A stretch of DNA of 64,000 nucleotides from Buteo buteo (GCF_964188355.1 NC_134174.1:64027225-64091224), one strand, 5' to 3'. Positions 24,469-37,679 are shown, numbered from the stretch's first letter. Numbers and translations are program-made. Notes: generated from the sequence alone by a model not told the origin.

Positions 24469-27400
24469 CACCTTGGCAGCTCCACCTTACCATACCCCGC
24501 ACTGCTGAGAGGCACTGGCTGTAGCCTTGAGCAGAGATCTGGAGGGTTAGTCAGGATTTTTTCCTTTATAAGCCATGGCTCCAGAGAGCTGAAATTTAGA
24601 AGCGCTGGTGATAAACATGTTGAACCTCCCAGCTGCAGATTTTTGTTAGACAAGAGCCAAGAAAAAGGGGATGAGCGAGATCATAAGCAAAGGAATCCTG
24701 TTGTGAGAAGAAAGATGCTGTCATATCCCATTTACTGTTACATGCCTATTCTTGCTAATGTGTTTCCATTGCCTTCAGAGATCAAAGTAATCGTTACAGG
24801 GACTGGAGCAGAAAATGCTTAGCAAGACCTCATCTATATGCTACTGTTACGGCCGTGCTTGTGTGGCAAAGTCATGTCTGCACATAAGTGGCTTTTTAGC
24901 AATGTATTTTGGGAAAATCGAGGTAGCTTTCCCATATTGCTTCAGTGAGAAAGCAAGAAAGAAAATTGTGTGTATCCAGAGAACGAGCGAACGGAGCAGC
25001 AGCACTCAGGGGGGGCCTGCGACAGGCTCCCAGCCAGTTTTGTGGAAGCATTATGGGCTATTCGAGTTTTTCTGAAAGTGAAAAATCTCAGCCAACCATA
25101 TTATATTTCAGCGATGCCTGCTAGGCTACAGAAAAGCACGTTACAACCTAGCTCAGTAGAGAGCACCCAAGCTAGGCAGGATGATTCATGATTAGCTGCC
25201 GTATTTACTCGTATAAACTATGTTGTGCATGAGCTTAAATTAAGTCCTACTCTCTCAGTCAGGCAAATCAGGTGCCTTATTGTTTGTGGATGTGGACAGG
25301 GACATCTGTCAAACTTCAGCCTTCACAATTCACAGACCCATTCTAATATTTGAGTCTTCTTCAGTGAACAAAAGCTCTTCTTCTGGAGAGAGAGGGCCAG
25401 CAGACATTTTGTCAGGTTAATTAAATCCAACAGTGCTGCCAATGTCAGAAATTACAAAAGAATCAGACTTGTGTAAGGCTAGGGAATCAGTGAAGTATTT
25501 TATGGCTTATACAAATCTTTGTAAGAATAAAAAAAAAAATCAAAGTGGGGGGCCAAAATGTCTAAATCAAAGAACTTTTTCCGGCTCAATCTTTCTAACA
25601 TCTTGGCTGTGAACCTGATGGATATTCTTCTCCCCAGCAAAGTTGTACTGAATGTAATGAAATAACTTACAGTACTTAGGAGCAGACTGCGGAAACTTCA
25701 TGGAAAACCACCTGAAAATTTACAGTCTTTTTGATAAGATGATGCTTAATATACTTAATGATGCTAGTGTTAAATAGCAAAATCCTTTACTGTCCTGAGG
25801 CCAAAGTTGCTTTAATAAACGAGAGAGAAGCAGCAAAAGATGTTGAGCCATGTCTCTCCTGTCAGCCTACATAATTAACATTGAATATTAACTAAAATGT
25901 TAAGTAATCATCTCCAGTAAATGATATGGAAATGAGTATGCTTCAGCTAGACTAAATTCATTGATACACATTAATATATTCATATTACCTAGTAATGCTC
26001 TAGTGGCTCCATGTTTTCAAGCTTCTTTTCCTTTCTTTTTCTACTCATACTGACACAACACTATTCCTGAACATCAAGTCTGGGTTCATCATTATAATAG
26101 TTCTAATCCTAATAAATGTCACCCTATGTTAGAGATAGGTACTTTTTTTATAAATTCTATTTCTTTGATTGAGCTTTCCCTTTGTCAGGTATATTACTTA
26201 TTTTGTGTTTAAAAAAATCATCTTGAGCAATATTTTGAAAATATACTTTTATTGGTTTCAACCCAAAATCTCAGATTACAGGTGTTCTAAATTTTGAGTT
26301 GTAGCTAAATGATCCAATCAAGAATAATATTTTTACACTTTTGTCAGGCATGGAGACTAACTCCTACAAAATGCTGCTTAGACTTTTGGCATATATGAAA
26401 AAGCGTCAGTATTTTATTTGTGGTTAAATACATTTGTATTTAATTTTCCTGCTCTCTCAGAAACAGATTAATTTAATTCACAGAATTTTATTTCTTGGGT
26501 AAACAGTCAGAAGTAATCTGTAATGAGTTGTTGTTTAGAGCTTTGGAGCTGAAGCTGGACCTGCCTCAATTTATCCAGTGCCTGTTTCTACATCTTAACT
26601 GCCAAATCCTATTAAACTTTGTCAATTCAATGATATTGGGCCATTTTGGAGGGAGAGTGGTGTGACTTTCTTTTAGTTTTCATTGGAAAACAGTGGGCAT
26701 ATTAACCTGAGATGAATTGCTAATGTCGATATTCATCCATGCTTTAATGTCCATGACCAGGGACAAGGAACTTGCAAGTCTGCTTGGTTTTGATGTGAAT
26801 TTCATTATTCTCAGAAGTGCTTGAGAGTAGGAGATTGTTCTAGAGAATAGTCATGTTATCTCTTTTCTCCAGGTGTCTGATTTTTAATGTTTGTAGAAGA
26901 AACAAGAATGCCATTTTGTAGGATGGACATGGGGATTCAAAAAGTCTTAATGACTGTATTTGTTATAAATGGCATTTCTGTCCAATTATTCCTGGAGACT
27001 TTAGGGAGGATGTTTTGAGGGGAAGCACTGGAAATCCCACAGAATGACAAAATGATGAAAGCTAGATGTAGTATGGGGCTACCTTTATGTTTTCTGTTGT
27101 GGAATTTCACAGCAAAACGCAAAGAGAGAAGTGACTGCACTTACAACGGGGCAGAGAGAGAGATGTCAAGTGTGGAAAATCCAAGCTCTCTTTGAGCTGA
27201 ATGTAGGAAAATAATAGAAAAGATAAGTGAAACCTTTAAAAAATAATAGAAAAGATAAGTGAAACCTTTAAAAATCATAGGCATAACAACATGTTCTTCA
27301 AATAGGAATGATTTAATCAGAATCTTCTGGAAATCCCTACAAGACTCCTTGACAGAGAGGGAGAAACTTTTTACAGCTATTCCATACAAGGTGCAGGTGT

Positions 27401-29044
27401 GGTAACATTTTATTGTCCTGCCTTATACCTACCCTTTCTCCACCCAGAACTGTGTGGTAATGGGCTCCTTAAGTCTTGGCTCCATATAGGTGAAGAAGAG
27501 ATATATAAATAGATATTTGAAATCTAGATCCCTGGAAATCACCTGCATCCATGGCCATAGCATCTAAAGCCCTGTGTTACATTTTCAGCACAAATATAGT
27601 AGTTCCAGGGCAGAAGTTAACTCAGTATAGGTGTGTGTCTTTCAGAATGATCAGCGATAACTGCCCAGCTAATAAGTCAAAAAAAGCATTTGGCGCTGCA
27701 GTGTTACAGCCATGCCTTTGACCAAATTGAGCTCGGTTCAGTTGGGTGTGTATGTTGCCAGCAGGCCCCTGAAAAAGTTTCAAGTGCCTTTATCTCTCTG
27801 TCAGTTCAGCAAGAAATAAAAATGTGCTCAGATCTTTGCAAGATAAACCCTTGGCAGACCATTTAAATTAACTCTCTGCCTGGATGCAAGTATTACAGGC
27901 TATTGAAAATGTTTGCTGCAATTTCTTTTTTGTTGCATAAAAATTGATGAATTTTCAAAAGTCATTATCTTCATCAAAACCAACCTGTTCTAATTAGACA
28001 CACTTCACTTCAAGAATAGTTGATGTTCATTTGTTTCTGGTGCCATCTGCTTTTACTGCTACAATAGATATTTCTGGGAAATTGAATATGGTAATGCTCT
28101 TTTTTTACCTCTTGTGTAACAAGAAGTTATTTTAACATGTGACCAAAATAAAGAAGGAGAAAAAACCACAAGAAAAATTTATCTAGCTTTCAGTCATAAC
28201 CTGCTACTCTAAGCCGTTTGAACTTTTTTTGTATTTTCTCAAATATCTGGTAGCAAAGGCCTATGAAAAATGTCAAGCTATCCATTTTTATTACTTCTAG
28301 AGGGTAAAGGCTCTACTGTCTGTGTACACTGTCAGCTTTCCTCTTTAGACTGATGAGGATCAAATGGCCTTTATGAGAATGAAATTTAAGAGTGAAACTC
28401 TTCTCGTCTTGCTTCCACTTGAATACATATTCAAGCTGTTTCAGCTGAACACCCCAAATTTTATTGTAAACTTTCATTTGGGTTATTAAATGGGGAATCG
28501 GTATTTGTCCTTTTTATTTAAAGGTATCATAATGAAGTGCCATAGCCTATTCAGTACAGCTGAACTGTCCTAACTTCCTGTAGCTGAGGTTGCCAGAAGA
28601 ATAATCTAACCCTTAAATATCATCATTTTCCTTTTGCTCTCTGAGTAGATTTTGTGCTGTCTTCTTGAATGAGAGTGAGCTCTTTTGAATCTTCATGGCC
28701 AGGCTGTTTTCCATGTTTTTATCATCATTCTTGTTCTTGTGTCAAAACCAAAACTGAACAAGGGGAAAATGTCACTGGCTTAATTTACTGTAGTGTCAAA
28801 AGTTATGATCAATAATAGAAAAGAGGGCAGATTGATTATTTTGGAAACAGTTTCCTATAGTCTAATGGGCAAAGTGAATAATGCAAACGAAATAACTGTC
28901 TATGAAAGCCCAAATAGGACTGTCTCACTTTCTGTGGTATGACAAGATTATTATATATGAAAATTAACTTAGTTTTAAGATAGGACTCACTTGGCAGACA
29001 CTATGTTGAGATAAACTACAGCTTAGTTCAGCCAGATTCAAGGA
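24469..29044. other. Unique AT-rich non-coding sequence
   Basis: No gene is seen. Frames are mostly under 90 codons. The only structured element I find is the 32-bp tandem duplication at 27208-27271. A short A-run lies near 25529. The region 25860-26700 is especially AT-rich. Confidence 0.5.
27208..27271. repeat. Perfect 32-bp tandem duplication
   Basis: The unit aaaataatagaaaagataag followed by tgaaacctttaa occurs twice head-to-tail with no mismatch (27208-27239 and 27240-27271), and the second copy is followed by a few more matching A bases. Identity of both copies implies a recent duplication, by replication slippage or an assembly artefact. Confidence 0.9.
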
Positions 29045-29049
29045 CTTGG

Positions 29050-30587
29050 TGTCATGGATGAGTGATTTAGGATCCTTAAAGAATCCGTAAAAGTGCGACT
29101 TAACAGAGTTCAACGGCAAGGTTCACTCTATTACTTACTCTATGGGAGAAACATAAAAAGTAAAATAGAGTTAGAATCTATTTTCCATTATTTGCACAGA
29201 GATAGGAGATGCAAAAGGGTAATGGAGGTTCTCCCATTGAGTCACGAGGTCCAGAATGGACCCCCTTCCTTTCTAAACTCCTGATGGAGCTTAGGGGCAG
29301 CTAGGTCCAATCTTAGTCTTGGACTTGGTCAACAGTTTATATCCAAGAGACTCAAAGGGTAAGGAAAACCTCCTGTTGAATCATGAGGTTCAGAATGGAC
29401 CCCCTTCCTTTCTAAATTCCTTCTGAGAGGAGTCTAGGTGCAGCTGGATCCAGGCTTAACCTCAGTCTTGGTCAACGGTTTATGTCTAAAATAGTATATG
29501 TGCAATTAGTCCTTTATATCACGTAGGATTTCAAAGTTTAGCATGCTATTAATCACTTAGCGATTCGTCCAGGTGTCCAGTGTTAGTTTGCTCCAAAGCT
29601 CAAGCCCTTGGTTTCCCGAAACAGACTCTCAAGCATCAAGACTTATAAAAATAAATGATTTAATAGAATGGTGCAGCAGGAGGATCAGCTCGAGCTTGGT
29701 GCCCCTGGAGGGGGTGTGCAGGGAGGGGAAGCAGAGGAAGGAAGGACCTGAACAAAGAAATCCCTGGGCAATTATACCCTTACAGACTCTTCACCTGTCC
29801 CTCACACATTCTTCACTCTCTCTTCGTGTGTCTTCTACGCACCCTTTGGTCCCATAGTGATTCTGGCCTGACACCTTCTGACTCCTTACTGGATTCCTTC
29901 ACTGGCTCCAGACAGGCCGTTCTCTTGTCGAGTTGCAGGTGCTGTTGACGGTTGTAGCTTTGAAGCCTCCTTATCTCCTGATTTACGTTGGCTCTGGAGG
30001 GCCCCATTTTGACTAAGTAGGTACATATTCAGTAAATCTAAGTGAAAGTTTACAGCTTGTGGCCTAAGGCTTCAGCAAATCTAGCTACTCATGCTAAGTA
30101 AGTGAAGGTAAGCAAACAGCATACTAAATCACACAACGTTGTAACTTTAAGTGATTCATTCTACTTAAAACTTAGTTATTTAAGCTAAATGACTAATATC
30201 GCTTAACATTGCGAGGTGTCCCTGCTCAAGGGGAGAGTTGCCTGGCATGCAGTCCAGTTGCCGTCCAGGGAGAACTCAGCTTGGGCTCATCCAACAATCC
30301 GTCAGTGGTAAACGTCTCGTTGCTGGAGATCACCACCATGCAGGGAGGGCTCAGACAAGGCTGTCGTATTTATGGGACAGAGTGGTTGGCTCATAGTCAA
30401 ATTGCATACAGTGGGAGAGGTATGCACGAGACTCCTTGTACCCCCAACTTTCACTGTGTCGTTCTGCTCCTTTGTGGGTTCCCTAGAGGAGTTCTTGGCC
30501 TGACTATGGCTCAGTCCCTCCCTTCCTTTGGAGCCGGTACCAATCTGCTGCTGGTTTGGTTAAGGGTGGTTGAGCGCATCCGTCACA
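29050..30587 (+). mobile_element. Long solo LTR of an avian endogenous retrovirus, with intact target-site duplication
   Basis: The element starts TGTCATGGATGAGTGATTTA and ends ...gcatccgtcaca (TG...CA ends). It is flanked by a perfect 5-bp duplication CTTGG at 29045-29049 and 30588-30592. A 5-bp duplication is usual for ERVL-type (class III) elements. Ends and 3' half match the shorter copy at 18613-19281. Inside are a 140-bp tandem duplication (29217-29488), a TATAAAA/AATAAA overlap at 29644-29655 that could be a TATA box or poly(A) signal, and a GC-richer stretch at about 29690-29960. No gag, pol or env lies between the duplications, so it is a solo LTR. Open frames within (29573-29857, 30209-30661) do not resemble retroviral proteins. 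The strand is inferred from repeats lying near the left end, as is usual for U3, and could be wrong. Confidence 0.75.
29217..29488 (+). repeat. 140-bp tandem direct repeat inside the LTR
   Basis: Two adjacent copies (29217-29356 and 29357-29488) share gaatggacccccttcctttc, the cagctaggtcca / cagctggatcca block and the cttggtcaacagtttat / cttggtcaacggtttat block. The period is 140 bp and the copies are diverged by point changes. The shorter LTR at 18613 lacks this segment altogether. Confidence 0.85.
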
Positions 30588-32220
30588 CTTGGAAAAATAG
30601 CTTCGCAATCCTTCGGGTCAATGGGTGCAGAAAATATCCCCAGATGGTAATGGTTGACTAACAGCCCAATCTGGTGTCCTCTAAAGTCAAAGATAGCCCA
30701 TATAGCCAGTCAGGGTACATATGTACCTGTTTGGAAATAACCTTGCTGCAGTTCATAGGAGCTGCGTGCTTCTATTCCAAGAGTCGCATTCACTTTTAGA
30801 GCTAGCATTAGGTACCAAAAGACTGAAAGTCACAGACAGATAAACTAGTCCTTCATTCTCTTGTGAAGGAATTCCTCATAGGTCTCCTTCAAGATGATCT
30901 ATCTAATCAATGGGGTTGATGACTTGGTGTTAATTTTACCCTGCTGAGGATACATGGAGGATACCACTACACAGGGTGACTGAACTCCCAGCTAGCATCG
31001 GGTATTTGTTAACAATTCCATAAACTTCTGAAAATACTATACTTCTGTTAATTTTATCTGTCTGATAATGAACATTTAAATATTCATAGCTCAAAACCTG
31101 ATGACCACAGAATGAAAATAATATGAAAGGACCATCTTTTTTCCCCTTTGTAACAGCAAAAAAAAAAAAAATCATTATTTGAAAAGATGAAAATATACAT
31201 AGCAGTGGCAAACATCAGGTTCTTTCTTTGCTCAAAGACCCATTAAAGTTCAGTATATGATAGTTACTTTACTACATTAATGAATTCCTGTGAGGAATGT
31301 ACTTTTATCTCTCATAATAAATGCAGTCATTTAAATCTTTGAATTTAGGGGGGAGTTTATTCATCACAGTATGTTTATAAAAAAGATCTTGGGATGTTCT
31401 GCAGAATTAGAGGTTTAGCTTTATTAGGTTCTGAAAAATGGAAGCCAAAATTGCCCATCAGTTCTTTTCAAATACCATGTAGACTTTGAAATCCATGCTT
31501 AAACACATAAATGGCTTGGTTTCAAAGATGATTCCAGCAGACATCTGTGGCACCATGTTTTAATATTTAATCACTTTGACTTAGATTACCAAAAATGCAA
31601 TTAGCAGTCTTACCTACAGATTAGTTTTGGAAACATTACCCAAGCTGTTTCAAGAGCTTTGCCTGCAGTATGCATATGACTATGTCTGATTTCTTCAAAT
31701 CACTTTCCGCAAATCATGATATCTTATTTTTCTCTCAACCACCCCATGATTTAAATTAATCAGAGCTAAACTCTCAGTTCTCAGTTCTACATTTAGAACC
31801 TGAAATTCTTTAGGTTTTAAAATCTCTGCAACTTCTCTCTCTAATTTTTCAGACCCAGAACCAAGGTTTAGAGCAGCTGTGTTCTGTTCTGTAGGAATCT
31901 CTGTGATTTGTACTTTTGCTTTTTTTTCTCAAAGAAATAAATTTTCTATGGTTTTGGTGCAAACTTGGCTCCCTTTCCTTCTGTCTATAAGGAAGTCACG
32001 TGCAGAGTTCTCGATGTTCAGGTAAATTCTGGTTTTAGCTTGAATTAATCTAGCTTTAAATCTAGCCATATAGCATTTCAATTGAAGCAGATTTTTCAAG
32101 CCAATTTAGACTGCCCCACCTAAAAGTAAGCCCCTGATCCTGTATCATATCTCCATGGTACTGGAGCCTAACTTTAAACCAAATAAGTTCTTTGAAAGTT
32201 TTAGGAAATCTTTAAAGGTG

Positions 32221-32262
32221 TTGGGTTTTTTTTGTTGTTGTTGCTGTTTTGGGTTTTTTTCC
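32221..32262. repeat. T/G-rich low-complexity block
   Basis: The block reads as runs of T broken by ggg and by a ttgttgttg trinucleotide stretch. Similar blocks recur at 33899-33962, 40107-40193 and 42376-42452. Confidence 0.7.
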
Positions 32263-33898
32263 CACAAACCCTATACAATTTTGTCGTCTTTATGCCTTCA
32301 TGCCCTCTACTGGATGTGAATGCTCTTGTCCAGACGTCTGGTACTGGGGCTGAATCCAATGACAGGTACTCAGCTGCTTTCTGCTCCAGGGTTAGGATCC
32401 TCTCCCCACTCATTCCCCTGTGCCGTTGCATCTTCTTTTGAGAAAGCACCACCTTTCCATCTCTTGCTCCTCCTCACCACGGGAGCAGAGCTGGTTTATT
32501 TTACAGCAAAGAGTGGCAAGACAATTTTGTTCTTCTGGTTGGTAGAACAAGGTTTAGCAAGCTCAGGTTGCAAATGAATTCCTCTTGCTGTCAACTGCTG
32601 CTAAATCTTTTTATCTTTCAAACACTTTGTAGCAACTCAGGACTTACGCAGTCAGTTATATCCCATTTCTGACTCGTTCTGTCCTTCATCTTTTCTCCCT
32701 GGTAGTCAGGCTTGGCAGTGATGGGATTTACTAATGCAGATGAACGTTTTGCACTCTTTTCTTAGACCGTCTGACTTTTTAGTGCAAATATTATTAACAA
32801 CATCCTGAAATCCTCCCTGTCTCTTCCATCAATTTCAACTTCTGACACAGATACTTATTAAAAGTAATTACATTAATGTGTAGAGAAGAAAGATGTCTCA
32901 AACATATGCACGTGATCAAAAATTACATGTCTTCATCCAAGGAAGATCTTGTCACCCAGAGGCTGAACTGTTTTAGAGGAATTTAATTTAATTTTTCCAT
33001 ACCTCAGTTTCACAGCTGCAAAACAGGAATGCAATACCAAATCCTCACTCCGTCTAAGCTGCTGTTTGTCTATTATATATGTTTGTATATCTAGATGCTG
33101 CCTTCATACCAATTCTTTTCCTGAATCTAGAACAATATATCAGGATTCCAACATTCTTTTGATGTTGAGCTTTATAAACAGAAAACCAAATATATGATTG
33201 GATATTCTGGAGTCATTCAGAATAGAATCTCTGCCACCGAAAGAAAAAATATAAGGCCATAAAGCCAGGGTCTTTCAGCTGAATTACAATTATTAGTAAA
33301 ATGCCAAAGTGCATCCTTCTGTTTCAGGAAATAAAGGTTCTCGACAGCCATCCTTTTAGCGGCTCATACTTCTCCTGAAATTCAGAGCTAATTATTACAA
33401 ATCATAAGGGTTTGTCCAGGTTCTGGGCTGCCTCATGAGGAGAAGCAGCTGAATGGGTAGCTAAAGGACGTCTTGTGTTAGTATTATTAAGAATGATGTA
33501 CTGTGCTAAAACCTAAGCATCTCAGTCATGGATCGGGACATTTGTACTAAGCAATCTCAAAAATTGAAAGGTAACAAGTTCAGTCTGTTACGTGGATGCG
33601 TTTGTGTTTCTGAGCTGTTTTACGAAAGGCCACCCTGGACACCTCAAGGGGGCTGGAGTTTGTCAAGGTGCCCTGAAGCTTCAGCACGAGCTCCCAGAGC
33701 CGTGCCGACAACTCGGTGATTCAGGGCATGCAGGAGCCTGCGATGATGATATTTGTGCAGATTATAACCAGCATTGTTAATTATTGCTTGGCAGGGCAGT
33801 GCTGCTAGAACAAGCCAAGGGAGGTTTCTGGCTTGGACTACCTGTTCAAATTTGGCATCGGATGATATTAACCGGCGCTCTCTGCTGATGTTTGCAAA

Positions 33899-33962
33899 TA
33901 GGGTTTTTTGTTTTGTTTTAGGGGTTTTTTTTCCTTGGGTTTTTTTTTTTTCTTCTTCTTCT
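33899..33962. repeat. T-rich low-complexity block ending in TTC repeats
   Basis: Long T runs separated by ggg or ccttggg are followed by a (ttc)n-like stretch at about 33952-33962. Confidence 0.7.
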
Positions 33963-36900
33963 CTGCCCTCCCTCTTTCATACCTAAAATTTTACTTTCAT
34001 TTCCATGTTAACTTAACTGCTAGCAGTTTCCTTCATCAAGAGTGTTTTTAATCTTCTTAAAAGTGATGCATAATTTGTGAGATTTTGCAATAGACCACAT
34101 TATTTTTAATAGCTTCTGTTGAACACAGAGGGCAACAGTACCATAATTTTTCTCACCTTATAGTAAAACATTACAATAAAAATTCATTGGCATAAATTTG
34201 TTATAACCTGTTGAGGAATCCACCAGTCAGATTGACTGTCTATAACATGCGTTGTTGGTAGGTTTACTTTCAGGTGAGGTTTTTTTATTCAAAGGTAAGT
34301 GGACGCTTCTGATATCTGTAGGCACCTGAGGAAACCATGATTCAAATTAAGAATAAACACAGTCTGATTTCCTAGGAAAAAATATCAAAGAGGTTTCGGA
34401 ATCAGACCACAAAGGAGACAGGCATTCATTTACCAACTGTTTACTGTTCAGCTCCACTGCCATCTCTCTACATCGATTTTCTTTCACAATAACATACTCC
34501 TCGTCATTGACAAGTCAATTCCAAATAGCAAATCCTCCTTTCCAAATGTTCAGCCTGTGTTCCTCTTGGGCTTCAGAAATGCCTGGTCTGGTTTGATATG
34601 AGGAACTCAGAGTTTCTCCCTGTCAGACCTGTCTGATTTGCTGATTATCTGGCATGCTTTCTCAATCGCCAAGACAAAAATTAACTTCCCATTTTGACAT
34701 ACCTGATGAAATAAATGTGGGTTAAAATTCAATGAGTTAGCTCTCAGCTTTCACATTTCAAGGTCAGTCATGAAAATACTGTTTTTCCTGCACTGCCAAT
34801 CACAGTGTAAATCCTTCCAAATTTTTTAGGCTAGGTTTTTCAATTCCATATCCAAAGAAAATTACAAAAATGCAAAAAATAGTAAATATGCAGTTTATGT
34901 CAGGTGGGAAATTTTTAAATGTTTTTTTTCTGAAGAGCTCTCCCGAATCTGGAATATTAAAATAATAATATCCAAATGTTGGCTGTGGAAGAGGTTTTGC
35001 TTTTAAATTTATTTCTACTTAAATAGGACTGTTGGCAAACAAGCTATGTGTTTCTGGTGATCACTTTTACTCCTGAGTTTTTCATATAAATGTGGCTGTA
35101 GTTCAGGAAACCTCTAAAGCATGGCTCTACTGGATCCCAGTTCAATGCAACAGCTGCGATGGATCTCGAGACAGCCATTTAACTTCAACTTGTGCTTAGA
35201 TGAGGAATATATTCATTTTCTTGACCTATAGCTCCTGTTTGCAGTCTCCAGGCTATCTCAGCGTAGAGCCACACCTGAGGCACCAGTGTCTGAAACAGAT
35301 GTGGATTGCTGAATAATTCACTCCCACCCTAGCACACCTGTTTTTAGGACAGAAAACTTCCAAATCTGAAGCAGAAAGATGGTGTGATGTATTTTGTTTA
35401 AATAAGGACTTCAGATTGGGTCCTTAAGGTGTATTTTGTGACTAGTGAGTCACGAGAAAGCAGAATTGCATATTTCCCCAGGTGTACTCAGGACTATCCT
35501 CGGATTAAATCACCATGTGGCTTCGGAATACAGCAGAAGGATGGGTAGGGAATGAGTGTACGACTGCCCAGACACCCCCTTTTTAATCAAAAGATGTGGT
35601 TTCTTATAGTGTGAAAAAGCAGCATTGTGCTTTCTCTTAGCAAATCTGTGAGAGAGAGCCTTCTCATGAACACACTCCTTCCTTTTTTAACAGAGTGAGA
35701 ACTTCTCTCCCCATTCCCTTCTGTTTTACCCCGTAAACTCAGAGAGGCTGGTCTCAGCATCGTGGGGGAAGACCAGTAAGAAGCAGCAGGGCTTGGTGCT
35801 GGTGGCTGGGGAAGAGCCATCCACTGCCCACACCATTCAACCGGGGGGTTGTCAGGGGCTTTCACGAGTGGAACACTGACCCTGGTAGGGCGGTCGCTGA
35901 CCATTATGGGCATTTTCTTTCTACTGGACAAGCTGTGGTTTTCAGTAGCTAGGGCAAATTGGGTAAATGTTTCCACATCCCGAATATTTAAGTTGGATTT
36001 TCAGTGTTAGAAAGTGATTGTCACAGTGAAAGCCCTTGATGACTGCCATTAGGGGACTTTTGAATGAAAAGACCATCTCTGACCTAAGCCTTGTTAAAGG
36101 CTGGAAACGCCAAGCGCTTTTTCCAGCTAGAGAGAAAGAGCAATCAAGGCCCATTCTGCAGGAAAAACAGCTGCGGATTGCAAGAGTGGGTCAGAGTTAA
36201 ACGCTGGATCTTCACAAACCGAACTTTTGTTGTTCAAAATGGGCAAGAAGCAATCGTGCAGGGCCTGACCAACTAAGCTGCACAGCAACTGGTGTCAGAG
36301 GAGAGGTCACGGCCGCTATTTGCTTTACCCATCATAGTTGCAGTCACAAGATGCGTGAGAACACCCTCGGTTGTTCATCCGAGAGATCAAGTGGTGGTTG
36401 CGGTGGGCTGGAAGCTGGTAGAGCACTTGGTGATGCAGCTGGGAGCATGCATGGTAGGTGGGAGGATGGGTCTCCTGGTTCCAAACATACTGGAGTGCCT
36501 CGGGGTTTTTAAGATAGGATTTTAGTTCCTACTGTGTTCGAGGACAGAGGACGTTGTGGAGAGAATTGCTTAAACTTACATGGCATTGACTCTCAATTTA
36601 GATAGAAAAATGCCACAGTACTGTATGTGTTTTGAGAACTCAAAAGTTATTAGTACGACTGTACAATGGGAAAAAAAAAATCCTAATTTGCCTGAAGATG
36701 GCAGTGCCTTAAAAGCAGGAATTCATTTTTAAATACCTTCAGGTTTATCAGACTCCACCCCAAGCAAACAAGCAGGACTAAGATATTCTGGCAATGATTT
36801 ATGGCCACAGAACGCTTGGTCTTTGGTTAAAAATCAGGAAAAAAAGCAGAGTTTCTCAATTCTCTATAGCAGTTACAGGAAGATGTGACTTGCTCATTTG

Positions 36901-37545
36901 TCATAATTTAGCCCTGACTAATGGAGAAAACCATGGCATTGCAGAGAAATACACAAGAAATATTAAAATTGGTCTAGATAAAAGTGTGAATGGTAAAGTT
37001 CATGTGCGAGAGCTCCAGAAGAAACAATAGAGCGGGTTTAAAAGGTTGGTATGTATTGATAAATCTTGCTCTGTGTTGCATACCCGTGACACTGGCCAGA
37101 CAATTTTGATGCACACGTTTTGGTGCTTGTGAATACATGCATACAAAGGAGCGTGATAACTGAGTTTGAATTAAACTAAATATTACCTTCACTTTCATAA
37201 CATTTTGCAGTGAATTTTTCTATAGCAGTTTCCTACAGCACATAACAAATCAGCAAGTTGTGGTTTAAAACAAAGTAGGTGGTTTGCTCCTATATAGTTT
37301 TTTTTTTTGTGTTAACAGTTAAATCCTGTTGGACCAGGCTTCAATAGTCTTGGCTTTTCTGGGGTCAGATTATTTTACCTTTTTCTTTCATCTTTCCTAT
37401 AAAATCCATCCTGGATCTGGAAAACCTTCATGAAAAAATTTCATCAAAATTGTTTTAATCTCTAGGAATAAAGTTCTGTCTGGCTCTAGTGCAAAATGTG
37501 ACAAAAATCAAAACCTACTTCTCACTGCTTTGCTTTTCCAAACAG

Positions 37546-37679
37546 AAATCGTTCATTATCCGTGCCAGTGAAAAAGATTTCTGATGGCAGTCTGGAGCTG
37601 TCTGAAGCAGCAAAACAGAAGACACGATGTTTCAAACCATCGTGGCTGGAGACAGCTGAGAAGCCAACTTTCACCTCAG
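37546..37679 (+). other. Candidate internal coding exon, unrecognised
   Basis: A pyrimidine-rich tract with AG (ctcactgctttgcttttccaaacag, split here as cttctcactgctttgc then ttttccaaacag) ends at 37545, and a CAG|GTAGCC donor follows 37679. The 134-bp segment between them has one frame open throughout, entering in phase 2 and leaving in phase 1, and encodes a plausible mix of residues including KKISDGSLELSEAAKQK and a CFKPSWLETAEKP motif. The frame remains open to 37747 past the donor. I do not recognise the protein family. Chance is a serious alternative, as no neighbouring exon was found in the window, though large introns could explain that. Confidence 0.2.

Larger units (their letters stand above)
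30593..37545. other. Unique AT-rich non-coding sequence with T/G-rich blocks
   Basis: No gene is seen. A 129-codon minus-strand frame at 35587-35976 has no domain or splice context. An A14-type run lies at 31157-31170. T/G-rich low-complexity blocks lie at 32221-32262 and 33899-33962. The segment 33735-33830 looks like a possible conserved non-coding element. Confidence 0.5.

Noticed and set aside
24424..24822. 132-codon plus-strand frame
   Set aside because: It begins inside the CR1 3' tail and runs into unique sequence; it matches no protein family I recognise.
19282..29049. Idea that the two related LTRs bound one provirus
   Set aside because: The DNA between them has no gag, pol or env frames, contains an unrelated LTR and a CR1 end, and each LTR has its own candidate target-site duplication.
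30209..30661. 150-codon plus-strand frame
   Set aside because: Most of it is the 3' half of the LTR and it crosses the target-site duplication into flanking DNA; a similar frame in the copy at 18825 simply reflects shared repeat sequence.
35587..35976. 129-codon minus-strand frame
   Set aside because: No recognisable domain, no splice sites, and no matching frame in the flanks.
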